The notes beneath the pieces are model-generated. The model was not told the DNA's origin, ran no database searches, and saw only the letters and a list, made by a program, of their open reading frames with translations. The translations under genes were made by a program, and so were the position numbers. 64,000 nt of DNA from Robiginitalea sp. Lineage in GTDB: Bacteria; Bacteroidota; Bacteroidia; Flavobacteriales; Flavobacteriaceae. The stretch is from contig JAHECA010000013.1 of assembly GCA_024642005.1 (NCBI GenBank), positions 1 through 64,000 on the forward strand, written 5' to 3'. Of the stretch, positions 9,918-18,073 are shown piece after piece; within the stretch, counting starts at the first letter, position 1, and every line of letters starts with the position of its first letter.

Positions 9918-11212
9918 GTGATCTTCAGAATTTCACGGGTCTTTCCAGACACCTTAAACCGGTCGTCGGCCCGCCGGCCCACGATCCAGACAATTTGGTC
10001 CCCACTGCACAGCAGCCACTGGGCCTCCTTTTCGAAACGGTTCATGGACGCGTCTTTGAAATATTTGGACACCAGTTTGCGTCCTCCCATCCCCAGGGGA
10101 TAAAAGTAATCCCCTTTCAGCCATTTCCGAAGTATCAGCCCCTCCTTTAACGTTTCTTTATCGAGGTATAGTATCCGCTCCCCGGTCTCCCCAAGCCGGT
10201 CTGCACGGCTCAGGACCAGACCAATGGGCAGGTCGGGCTGCCCCGCGCTCAACGGTACGGAAAAAGTTTGTGCTTCTGCAGGCATTATTTGCCTGAGCAA
10301 CAGGCTGCCCCGGTCATGCAATAACCTGTGCGTGGCCGAATGAACTTCGCGCCCGGTTTCTCCCTCGAGCAGGGCGACAATGGCTTGCCAGTCGGTAAAG
10401 CCGTATGCCTTGAACAGCTCGAACAAATGCGCTTTCAGGGGTTTCAGCTGTCGCAGTGCTTCACAATCGAAGCGGGTTACCTCGCCCTGCCTTGCACCGA
10501 TCTGCCCGCGAATGCCGGTAATATACCGGTCTATCAGGGCGCGGCTTTCCCTCAGGTTTTCCTGCGTTGAGCCAAGCCTGTCCAGAATTTCAGGGGAGGC
10601 CTGCTTCAGGGCCGGAACCACCCCATGGCGAAACCGGTTGCGCAGGTAATCCGTTTCGACATTGGTACGGTCTTCGCGCCATTCAATGCCATGGGCAGCG
10701 GCATAGGCTGCCAGCTGCCCGCGCCCGAAAGGCAGCAACGGCCTTCTGATGGCCCCGATACGCCCTGGAATACCCGTAAGGCCGTCAAGGCCCGTACCCC
10801 TGCTCAGGTTTATCAGGAAGGTCTCCAGTACATCGTCGGCCTGATGGGCCGTAACCAGCAGGTCGGCTTCTCCCAGGGCGAGTAATTCCTGGAACCAGGC
10901 ATAGCGTAACTCCCGCGCAGCCATTTGAACTGATACTTTATTAATAGATATGTATTTTTTTGTATCAAAGCTATTTACATAGCATTTAATGTTGAACGTC
11001 GAAGCGAGGCGCTCAACAAAATCCTGATCGCCCTCACTTTCTTTGTCCCTCAGGTTGAAGTTGGCATGGGCGAGCCGGAAATCAAGGCCCAGGGCAGCGA
11101 ACAGGTGTGCCAGCACAGTACTGTCAAGGCCGGCGCTGCATGCCAGGAGCACCCGTTTGCGGAGCAATTCCGGAAAGCGTGTTTTTACGTGTTCTTCGAA
11201 TTGAGCGAGCAT
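9905..11212 (-). CDS. tilS: tRNA(Ile)-lysidine synthetase
   Basis: 435 residues from the ATG at 11212. An upstream in-frame start at 11335 would add 41 residues unlike the family. TilS ligates lysine to C34 of tRNA-Ile(CAU) so that it reads AUA. The N-terminal PP-loop ATPase domain is clear (VLLACSAGLDSTVLAHL, AHANFNLRDKES, VTAHQADDVLETFLINL, GI.WREDRTN.E..YLRN). The C-terminal domain is the flavobacterial type ending in 'LILRKWLKGDYFYPLGMGG'. One oddity: the PP-loop reads S26-A-G-L-D-S where SGGxDS is usual, a Gly-to-Ala change in a nucleotide-binding loop. The gene is essential in most bacteria. Confidence 0.93.
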   Translation of the reverse strand: MLAQFEEHVKTRFPELLRKRVLLACSAGLDSTVLAHLFAALGLDFRLAHANFNLRDKESEGDQDFVERLASTFNIKCYVNSFDTKKYISINKVSVQMAARELRYAWFQELLALGEADLLVTAHQADDVLETFLINLSRGTGLDGLTGIPGRIGAIRRPLLPFGRGQLAAYAAAHGIEWREDRTNVETDYLRNRFRHGVVPALKQASPEILDRLGSTQENLRESRALIDRYITGIRGQIGARQGEVTRFDCEALRQLKPLKAHLFELFKAYGFTDWQAIVALLEGETGREVHSATHRLLHDRGSLLLRQIMPAEAQTFSVPLSAGQPDLPIGLVLSRADRLGETGERILYLDKETLKEGLILRKWLKGDYFYPLGMGGRKLVSKYFKDASMNRFEKEAQWLLCSGDQIVWIVGRRADDRFKVSGKTREILKITWED

Positions 11213-11463
11213 ACCGCAAAGGTAGCTACATTTTTGATTGGACGGCCTGTAAGGCTCGCGCGCCCCTCCACCCTTCCGGAGCCCGGCAAGGGTCAGAAAA
11301 AGGAAGACGGGTGGGCAAATCCAGCGGCAGGTCATGCACCTTACTTCGTTGAGCCTGAGCGATGAAAATACGGCACCCTTTCTTGCAGTACCGGTATTTT
11401 ATCTAATTTTGACCCGGAAATGATCCAAAGAGGGCTGTTTCTGAGTATATAGCGTAAATTCCA

Positions 11464-12657
11464 ATGGGAGTGGATCAATCCAAAAGACTCTATTTCATTG
11501 ATGCCATGCGTGCCTGGGCGATACTGATGATGTTGCAGGGGCACTTTATCGACGGCCTGCTCGACCCGGTTTTCCGTGACCCGGAAAACCCCGTGTTTTC
11601 GACCTGGCACTATTTCAGGGGCATTACGGCTCCTGTTTTCTTTACCGTTTCAGGATTTATTTTCACCTTTTTACTGGTCAGGGCCCCCCGCCAGGGGCAG
11701 GAAAACCCGCGCGTGAAGAAAGGGCTGCGCCGCGGGCTGCAACTGATCGGTATTGGCTACCTGCTGCGCACCAACCTTCTTGGGCTGCTGCAAGGGTCTA
11801 TATACCCGTCTTTTTATCTGGTTGACGTACTGCACTGCATCGGGATGGCCCTCCTGTTGATCGTGGGCCTGTACCTGCTCGCCGACCGGTTCGGGAAGCA
11901 TGCCTTTGCGCCCCTGCTGCTGCTTGCCGGGCTATTGCTCTTTATTTTCGAACCGGCCTACAAGGCATGGGATTACAGCGTTTTACCCCAGATGCTGGCC
12001 AATTATTTCACCCGGGCCAACGGCTCTGTATTTACGGTAATCCCCTGGGTGGGGTATGCCGCCTTTGGAGGGTTCCTGGCCATGGCCTTTTACCGGGCCC
12101 GGGAGGTTAAGCACCTGTACCTGAAGAGCATTGTTCTGACCCTGGCGACGGGAGCCCTGCTCCTCTGGCAGTCTTCCCCCCTCTTTAGCTGGCTGGGCCA
12201 CCAAACCGGCGTCGGGCTTTTCCACGACATCGTTTCGAACAATTACCTTTTTATTCGTCTGGGCGATGTGATGCTCGTCTTCAGCGTCTTCATCATCCTG
12301 CGATCCCTGATGAACCAGCCGGTATTCCTGCGCATCGGGCAGAACACGCTGAGCATCTATGTGATTCACTTCATTATCCTCTATGGCAGCTTTACCGGGT
12401 TGGGCCTTTACCGCTTCTTCGACCACAGCCTGTCTCCGGCCGTGGCCATATCGGGCGCCCTGCTCTTCATGATAACATGTACCTGGCTTGCCCTGCAGTA
12501 CGAGAATCGGGAAGCTTTCATCAGGCAGACCCTGGGAGATGCAGTTAACTGGCTGCGCGAAAATGCCACGGCCCTGGGCCTGAACCTGGTACGCCAGGCA
12601 AAAACGCAATGGCTCCGCCTGAGCCGGTTGCTGGGCTGGGCCCAGGAACGCCCCTGA
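11464..12657 (+). CDS. HGSNAT/DUF1624-type membrane acyltransferase-like protein
   Basis: 397 residues with about ten predicted membrane helices. The opening 'RLYFIDAMRAWAILMMLQGHFIDGLL' fits the heparan-alpha-glucosaminide N-acetyltransferase catalytic family (DUF1624), in which a conserved His in 'GHF' near helix 1 accepts the acetyl group. A later 'FTVSGFIFTFLL' and 'GQNTLSIYVIHFIILY' match this or the related acyltransferase-3 fold. It probably moves an acyl group from acetyl-CoA across the inner membrane to an envelope sugar, but the acceptor is unknown. It stands alone. Its TGA directly abuts the lpdA stop on the other strand (TGATCA). Confidence 0.75.
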   Translation: MGVDQSKRLYFIDAMRAWAILMMLQGHFIDGLLDPVFRDPENPVFSTWHYFRGITAPVFFTVSGFIFTFLLVRAPRQGQENPRVKKGLRRGLQLIGIGYLLRTNLLGLLQGSIYPSFYLVDVLHCIGMALLLIVGLYLLADRFGKHAFAPLLLLAGLLLFIFEPAYKAWDYSVLPQMLANYFTRANGSVFTVIPWVGYAAFGGFLAMAFYRAREVKHLYLKSIVLTLATGALLLWQSSPLFSWLGHQTGVGLFHDIVSNNYLFIRLGDVMLVFSVFIILRSLMNQPVFLRIGQNTLSIYVIHFIILYGSFTGLGLYRFFDHSLSPAVAISGALLFMITCTWLALQYENREAFIRQTLGDAVNWLRENATALGLNLVRQAKTQWLRLSRLLGWAQERP

Positions 12658-14058
12658 TCACAGGTGCAGGGGGCGGTTGTCGGTAGCCGCCAGAGCCGCT
12701 TCCTTTACAGCTTCGGCATAGGTTGGGTGGGCGTGACTCATCCGGGCGATATCTTCGGCAGAGGCCCGGAATTCCATAGCCGTAACGGCTTCCGAAATCA
12801 GGTCGGCCACCCGGGCGCCGATCATATGAACCCCCAGCACTTCATCCGTTTTGGCGTCTGCCAGAATCTTGACAAAACCGTCGGTGTCCATGCTGGCCCG
12901 GGAACGCCCCAGTGCCCTCATGTGGAATACACCGGTTTTATAGCCGATGCCAGCCTCCTTGAGTTGTTCTTCGGTTTTGCCCACAGCGGCCACTTCGGGC
13001 CAGGTATAGACCACCCCCGGAATGAGGTTGTAGTCGATATGGGGCTTCTGACCTGCTATGATTTCGGCCACCAATACGCCTTCTTCCTCGGCCTTGTGGG
13101 CCAGCATGGCCCCTTTAACCACGTCGCCGATAGCGTAAATATTCGGGGCGCTGGTTTTCAGGTGGGCGTCTACCTCTACCTGGCCGCGCTCGTTGAGCTT
13201 TACTCCGGCAGCCTGAGCATTGAGGCCCTCGGTGTAGGGTTTGCGCCCCACTGAAACCAGGCAGTAATCGCCCTTGAGCACAACTTCTTCACCTTTTTTG
13301 CCGGTGGCCTTCACGGTTACCTGTTTACCTTTGCGGTCTACAGCCGTGACTTTATGGGAAAGGTAGAATTTCATCCCTTGCTTTTTCAGCACCTTGGTGA
13401 GTTCGCGCGACAGGGCCCCGTCCATGCCCGGAATAATCCGGTCAAGGTATTCCACCACACTGACTTCGGCTCCCAGCCTGCGGTACACCTGGCCCAGTTC
13501 AAGGCCGATTACCCCGCCCCCGATCACCACCAGGTGTTTGGGGATCTCGGTCAGGCTCAGGGCTTCGGTCGAGGTTATGACGCGCTCCTTATCGAGTTTG
13601 ATAAAAGGCAGGCTGGCCGGTTTGGAACCGGTGGCAATGATGGTGTGCTTCGCCTCGATCTTTGACTCGGTTTCCCCCGCCACTTTTATATGCGTGGCAT
13701 CTATGAAACTCCCCAGGCCGTGGTAGACATCGATCTTGTTCTTATCCATGAGGAATTCGATTCCCTTGGTGGTCTGGTCTACCACGCCCTGCTTCCGGGC
13801 AATCATCTGCTTGAAATTTACCTTGATCTCCCCGGGTATCTCTATGCCGTGTTCGGCGAAATGCGCCAGGGCATCGTGGTAGTGGTGGGTGGAGTCGAGC
13901 AGGGCCTTGGAGGGGATGCAGCCCACATTCAGGCAGGTGCCGCCGAGGGTATTGTATTTTTCGATAATGGCGGTTTTAAGCCCGAGCTGGGCACAGCGGA
14001 TGGCGGCAACATACCCGCCCGGTCCGGAGCCGATTACGGCTACGTCGTATGATTTCAT
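12658..14058 (-). CDS. lpdA: Dihydrolipoyl dehydrogenase (E3)
   Basis: 466 residues, the normal length for E3. It has an FAD-binding GSGPGGYVAAI motif at the N-terminus, the redox-active disulfide Cys42/Cys47 in GGTCLNVGCIPSK, a second nucleotide-binding motif GGGVIGLELG for NAD, and the C-terminal catalytic His-Glu region 'HAHPTYAEAVKEA'. It reoxidises dihydrolipoamide in pyruvate, 2-oxoglutarate and glycine-cleavage complexes. It is not next to E1/E2 genes here, so it is a stand-alone copy serving several complexes. A TATTTTTG box sits about 45 bases upstream of the ATG. Confidence 0.96.
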   Translation of the reverse strand: MKSYDVAVIGSGPGGYVAAIRCAQLGLKTAIIEKYNTLGGTCLNVGCIPSKALLDSTHHYHDALAHFAEHGIEIPGEIKVNFKQMIARKQGVVDQTTKGIEFLMDKNKIDVYHGLGSFIDATHIKVAGETESKIEAKHTIIATGSKPASLPFIKLDKERVITSTEALSLTEIPKHLVVIGGGVIGLELGQVYRRLGAEVSVVEYLDRIIPGMDGALSRELTKVLKKQGMKFYLSHKVTAVDRKGKQVTVKATGKKGEEVVLKGDYCLVSVGRKPYTEGLNAQAAGVKLNERGQVEVDAHLKTSAPNIYAIGDVVKGAMLAHKAEEEGVLVAEIIAGQKPHIDYNLIPGVVYTWPEVAAVGKTEEQLKEAGIGYKTGVFHMRALGRSRASMDTDGFVKILADAKTDEVLGVHMIGARVADLISEAVTAMEFRASAEDIARMSHAHPTYAEAVKEAALAATDNRPLHL

Positions 14059-14103
14059 AATGTGGATTTAGTCGGGAGAATCCCTTTGGATTCCAAACAG
14101 CCA

Positions 14104-14111
14104 CAAAAATA
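14104..14111 (-). promoter_or_regulatory. Candidate -7 box for lpdA
   Basis: Minus strand reads TATTTTTG, a full match to the Bacteroidetes TAnnTTTG consensus. No convincing -33 TTTG is seen at the usual 19-20 base spacing. Confidence 0.4.
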
Positions 14112-14158
14112 CAAATGTTTTTGCAACGCCGGGCCCCGGCCGGGGGCTATACAACTGC

Positions 14159-14620
14159 TCAGCCGAGGGGAATCTCCGTAGTTTGCTTAACCTCCCTGAT
14201 AACAAAGGAACTCTGGGTGCTGCCGATATGGCTGATTGCCGTGAGCTTTCCCACCATGAATTCGCGATAGGCCTGCATGTCGCGCACATAAATTTCCAGG
14301 ATATAGTCGTATTCCCCGCCGATGTGGTAACAACTCACCACCTCGTCTAACTGCCTGACTTCTTCCTCAAACTGAAGTACACGGGGTTTGATGTGCTGGT
14401 TGAGCTTTACCTGGCAGAAGACCTTGAGTTGTTTCTCGACCCGTTCCGGATCGACAAGGGCAACGTACTTGCTGATAACCCCCTGTTTTTCAAGTCTTTT
14501 GATGCGCTCGTAAACAGCCGTAGCCGACAGCCCGCTTTGCCGGGCCAGGGCCTTGGTGGTTTGTTTGCTGTTGCGCTGCAGGCTCTGCAGCAACAGCCGG
14601 TCTGTGGCGTCCAGTTTCAT
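14159..14620 (-). CDS. Lrp/AsnC family transcriptional regulator
   Basis: 153 residues starting at the ATG at 14620 (MKLDATDRLLLQSLQRN). An in-frame upstream start would add seven residues and is less like the family. The N-terminal winged helix-turn-helix is clear (QTTKALARQSGLSATAVYERIKRLEKQGVI), followed by the ligand-binding RAM domain (about 65-145, VFCQVKLNQHIKPRV, DEVVSCYHIGGEYDYIL). Lrp proteins sense amino acids such as leucine or methionine. It is divergent from the Cys/Met lyase gene across a 149-base AT-rich gap, which suggests it controls that gene and the following transporter. This link is inferred from position. Confidence 0.9.
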   Translation of the reverse strand: MKLDATDRLLLQSLQRNSKQTTKALARQSGLSATAVYERIKRLEKQGVISKYVALVDPERVEKQLKVFCQVKLNQHIKPRVLQFEEEVRQLDEVVSCYHIGGEYDYILEIYVRDMQAYREFMVGKLTAISHIGSTQSSFVIREVKQTTEIPLG

Positions 14621-14723
14621 CCGAAGATTTTTCGCCCGCAACGGGGTTTTGAAGTAAAAATAAAAATATTATTCATTGTTTTATTATTTTTATAGTTTAT
14701 TATTCTATATAATTAAGTATTAC

Positions 14724-14754
14724 TTGTTTTAATATTCATTCCTGCATACTTTTA
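14724..14754 (+). promoter_or_regulatory. Candidate promoter for the Cys/Met lyase gene
   Basis: TTG at 14724-14726 and TACTTTTA at 14747-14754, 20 bases apart and 15 bases before the ATG, one base off the TAnnTTTG consensus. The whole 14640-14769 gap is strongly AT-rich and lies between two divergent starts, so it probably also holds the Lrp operator. Confidence 0.4.
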
Positions 14755-14769
14755 TAGAAAAATAACGCC

Positions 14770-15990
14770 ATGGACTATAAAGCAGCCGATTCCATTCAGG
14801 ACCTCCAGTACTTTGGGGAGTACGGGGGAGTTAACCCCTCAATATCAGATTCTTCGACCTATACCTTCCTCTCGGCCAAGACCATGTTTGACACCTTTGA
14901 AGGCAACACGGAAGGCTGTTACCTGTACAGCCGGCACTCTTCCCCGTCAAACCTCTACCTGGGTGAGGCACTGGCTGCCCTGGAAGGTACCGAGTCGGCC
15001 AATGTAACGGCCAGTGGCATGGGCGCCATAACGGCGGTGCTCCTGCAACTTTGCAGCAGCGGTGACCACCTGGTGAGCAGCCGTACCATCTACGGGGGCA
15101 CCTATGCCTTCCTGAAGAACTTTCTGAAGCGCTTCCAGATCGAAGTCAGCTTTGTCGATATTACCGACCTTGATGCTGTGGCAAAAGCCTGCCGCAGCAA
15201 CACCCGGCTTATCTACTGCGAATCGGTTAGCAACCCGCTGCTCGAAGTGGCCGACATTTCGGCCCTTTCGAAACTGGCCGACAAACGGGACATTCCGCTG
15301 GTGGTCGACAATACCTTTTCGCCCCTTTCTGTTGCCCCTGCCCGTCTCGGGGCTCATATCGTGGTACACAGCCTCACCAAGTTCATTAACGGCAGCAGCG
15401 ATACCGTGGCCGGGGCCGTTTGCGCCGACAAGGAATTCTGCCTGGCCCTGAAAGACGTAAACAGCGGGGCAGGCATGCTGCTGGGCAGCACTATGGACAG
15501 CCTTCGGGCTGCCTCCATCCTCAAAAATCTGCGCACCCTTCACCTGCGCATCAAAAAACACAGCGATAATGCGCTGTACCTGGCCCAGCGCTTTGAAGAA
15601 GACGGGCTGCGGGTTGTGTATCCGGGGCTTCCCTCCCACCCGGGCCACAAATTGTTTAAAAAGATCATGGTTGCCGAATACGGGTTCGGGGGCATCCTCA
15701 CCCTCGATGCCGGGTCGCTTGACAAAGCCATGGAACTCATGGAACTGATGCAACGTGAAAACCTGGGGTACCTGGCTGTAAGCCTCGGGTTTTACAAAAC
15801 CCTTTTCAGTACCCCCGGCAGTTCTACCTCTTCCGAAATTCCTGAAGCCGAACAAAAATCGATGGGGCTGACCGACGGGCTGATACGTTTCTCCGTGGGG
15901 CTCGACAACGACATAGACCGCAGCTACAGGCGCATGCGCCATTGCATGGAACAGTTGGGAATTCTGGCCGAAACCACGGCCGCCCGCTGA
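14770..15990 (+). CDS. Cys/Met metabolism PLP-dependent lyase (methionine gamma-lyase-like)
   Basis: 406 residues, fold-type I PLP enzyme of the Cys/Met metabolism family. The PLP Lys is K204 in HSLTKFINGSSDT; the phosphate-binding 'SGMGAI' and substrate-side 'YGGTYAFL' are present, as is 'SRHSSPSNLYLGEALAALEG'. The INGSSDT pattern and the Lrp plus transporter context favour a catabolic enzyme such as methionine gamma-lyase, which releases methanethiol, ammonia and 2-oxobutyrate. Against this, the Cys that typifies protozoal and pseudomonad methionine gamma-lyases (YGCT) is Gly here, as in cystathionine lyases and synthases. The exact substrate is therefore open. Confidence 0.82.
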   Translation: MDYKAADSIQDLQYFGEYGGVNPSISDSSTYTFLSAKTMFDTFEGNTEGCYLYSRHSSPSNLYLGEALAALEGTESANVTASGMGAITAVLLQLCSSGDHLVSSRTIYGGTYAFLKNFLKRFQIEVSFVDITDLDAVAKACRSNTRLIYCESVSNPLLEVADISALSKLADKRDIPLVVDNTFSPLSVAPARLGAHIVVHSLTKFINGSSDTVAGAVCADKEFCLALKDVNSGAGMLLGSTMDSLRAASILKNLRTLHLRIKKHSDNALYLAQRFEEDGLRVVYPGLPSHPGHKLFKKIMVAEYGFGGILTLDAGSLDKAMELMELMQRENLGYLAVSLGFYKTLFSTPGSSTSSEIPEAEQKSMGLTDGLIRFSVGLDNDIDRSYRRMRHCMEQLGILAETTAAR

Positions 15991-16050
15991 TGGCCTTTGT
16001 TGCAGATTGACCAGCATTGTCGTATTATTACCCCAAAGATCAACGCCCGG

Positions 16051-17532
16051 ATGGAGGAAAACAACGCTAACCAGTACCGCGAAAACGAACACCTAGTTAC
16101 CGACACAAACCTTAAAATCTGGGAAGCGCTGATCCCCGTGGTCGCCTTGGTGGCCATGCTCTTTTTCAACGTTTTCTACGCTTTCGGAGACGACGCCCTG
16201 AGCGGCAGCAACCAGTTTATCCTGCTCCTGGGGGCTTCGGTGGCCGCCATCGTTGGTTTTTTCAAAAAAGTACCCTATACGCGAATGATCGCCGAGGTGG
16301 CCGAAAACCTGAAATCGACTACCGGTGCCATCATCATCCTGCTCTTTGTGGGCTCCCTGGCGGGCACCTGGCTTATCAGCGGCATCATCCCCTCCATGAT
16401 CTATTACGGCCTGGAACTGCTCAAACCCCAGGTTTTCCTGCCGGCCTGCGTGGTGATCTGCGCCATCATCTCGGTGGCCACAGGCAGCAGCTGGACCACC
16501 TCGGCCACCGTGGGCATTGCCCTGGTGGGCATCGGCAATGCTCTGGAAATCAATTCAGGCATGACCGCGGGGGCTGTTATTTCCGGCGCCTATTTCGGCG
16601 ACAAGATGTCGCCCATGAGCGACACCACCAACCTGGCCCCTGCCATGGCCGGGGGAGACCTCTTTACCCACATCCGCTACATGAGCCTCACTACCGGGCC
16701 TACCATCATAGTAACCCTGATCCTCTTTACCCTGATCAGCCTGGGGATGGACGTAAGCGGCACCACCGATACCCAGGGCATGCTGGCCTCCATCGAACAG
16801 ACTTTTAACATCAGCCCCTGGTTGTTCCTGGTTCCTGCTGCGGTCATCTTTATGATCATCAAACAGGCGCCACCCCTGGTGGCCCTGCTCATCGGCACCC
16901 TCCTGGGTGCTCTCTTTGCCCTTATTTTCCAACCCGGCATTGTGGCCCGCCTCGGCGGGTCTGAAACCCTTGACCTGCTTTCCGGGTATAAGGGCGTAAT
17001 GAATGCCATGACCGTAGACACGGCAATTGAAACCTCCAACCCCGTACTGAACGACCTGTTTTCTTCGGGCGGCATGAGCGGCATGCTCAACACGATCTGG
17101 CTCATAATCTGCGCCATGGTTTTCGGCGGGGTGATGGACGCCATAGGAGCCCTGTCCAAGATCAGCGAGGCCATCCTGCAAATGTTCGATTCCATTTTCG
17201 GCCTCTTCCTCAGCACGGTAATTAGCTGTGTGGGGCTGAACGCCATCGCCTCCGACCAGTACCTGGCCATCGTCATACCCGGGCGTATGTATGCAAAAGC
17301 CTTCCGAGACAAAGGCCTGGCTCCCGAAAACCTGAGCCGCACCCTGGAAGATTCGGGAACGGTAACCTCTGTGCTTATCCCCTACAATACCTGCGGGGCG
17401 TATCAGTCTGGGGTGTTGGGCGTAGACACGTTATCTTACGCCGGGTACGCCTTCTTTAACTGGATGAGCCCCATTACCACCCTGATTTATGCGGGCTTCC
17501 GAATCAAGATCAAGCAACTGGCAACCAAATAA
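16051..17532 (+). CDS. NhaC-family Na+/H+ antiporter-type transporter
   Basis: 493 residues from the ATG at 16051. An in-frame TTG at 15997 exists but would begin in the spacer after the lyase gene. About a dozen membrane helices are seen, with NhaC hallmarks: 'ISVATGSSWTTSATVGIALVGIG', 'GAVISGAYFGDKMSPMSDTTNLAPA', and a C-terminal 'LEDSGTVTSVLIPYNTCGAY'. The family includes true Na+/H+ antiporters, malate/lactate exchangers, and the MetT group proposed as methionine transporters from comparative genomics. Since it follows a Cys/Met lyase (60-base gap) under a likely Lrp control region, amino-acid uptake is a reasonable inference. Confidence 0.85.
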   Translation: MEENNANQYRENEHLVTDTNLKIWEALIPVVALVAMLFFNVFYAFGDDALSGSNQFILLLGASVAAIVGFFKKVPYTRMIAEVAENLKSTTGAIIILLFVGSLAGTWLISGIIPSMIYYGLELLKPQVFLPACVVICAIISVATGSSWTTSATVGIALVGIGNALEINSGMTAGAVISGAYFGDKMSPMSDTTNLAPAMAGGDLFTHIRYMSLTTGPTIIVTLILFTLISLGMDVSGTTDTQGMLASIEQTFNISPWLFLVPAAVIFMIIKQAPPLVALLIGTLLGALFALIFQPGIVARLGGSETLDLLSGYKGVMNAMTVDTAIETSNPVLNDLFSSGGMSGMLNTIWLIICAMVFGGVMDAIGALSKISEAILQMFDSIFGLFLSTVISCVGLNAIASDQYLAIVIPGRMYAKAFRDKGLAPENLSRTLEDSGTVTSVLIPYNTCGAYQSGVLGVDTLSYAGYAFFNWMSPITTLIYAGFRIKIKQLATK

Positions 17533-17641
17533 GTGCCCCGTTGCGGATCAGGTGTTCAAAACCGATGGCATATTTCCCTGTTATCGCGGTTTTTGATACC
17601 TTCGCCTTGCAAGTAAAGCGGGCCTGCCTGGCCCTTTCGAC

Positions 17642-18007
17642 ATGGCCGAAGAACCCTTTCTGACCAATCGCCTGAATAGCGTTAAATACGCCCTGAGGGG
17701 CGCCTGGCTGCTGCTGCGCTCCGAATCAAGCATCCAGATACAAGCCGCGATTGCCCTGGCGCTAACCCTGGCCGGTTTTTACTTCGAAATATCAGCCACC
17801 GAGTGGGCTCTTCAACTGCTGGCCATTGGCCTGGTTATGGGCGTGGAGGGTGTCAACACCGCCATAGAGGAACTGGCCGACTACGTTCAACCCCGGCGCG
17901 ACCCCCGCATTGGCAGGCTTAAAGACATCTCTGCAGGGGCCGTAATGTTCGCCTCAGTTCTCGCCAGTATCGTGGGGTTGATTATTTACATCCCAAAAAT
18001 TTTTTAG
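17642..18007 (+). CDS. dgkA: Diacylglycerol/undecaprenol kinase family protein
   Basis: 121 residues with three membrane helices. The family signature is complete: 'EGVNTAIEELADYV' followed by 'IGRLKDISAGAVMFA'. In most bacteria outside the enterics this family phosphorylates undecaprenol to recycle the cell-wall carrier lipid, so that activity is at least as likely as diacylglycerol kinase. It precedes ftsK by 66 bases, and a separate -7 box in that gap suggests ftsK has its own promoter. Confidence 0.92.
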   Translation: MAEEPFLTNRLNSVKYALRGAWLLLRSESSIQIQAAIALALTLAGFYFEISATEWALQLLAIGLVMGVEGVNTAIEELADYVQPRRDPRIGRLKDISAGAVMFASVLASIVGLIIYIPKIF

Positions 18008-18034
18008 GCCCTGGTACGGTGAAGCCTTCGCCTG

Positions 18035-18042
18035 TAAATTTG
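18035..18042 (+). promoter_or_regulatory. Candidate -7 box for the ftsK operon
   Basis: TAAATTTG, an exact TAnnTTTG match, 31 bases before the ftsK ATG in the dgkA-ftsK gap. No clear -33 element is seen. Confidence 0.45.
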
Positions 18043-18073
18043 TATTTTAGCCGCTCATAGCCCGAATCGCTGC

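Noticed and set aside
14621-14769. SAM riboswitch before the Cys/Met lyase
   Set aside because: The gap is almost pure A/T with no conserved helices; control by the divergent Lrp gene is simpler.
14947-16092. 381-codon open frame opposite the Cys/Met lyase gene
   Set aside because: Antisense shadow: the plus-strand gene has full PLP-enzyme motifs and the antisense product has no recognisable signature.
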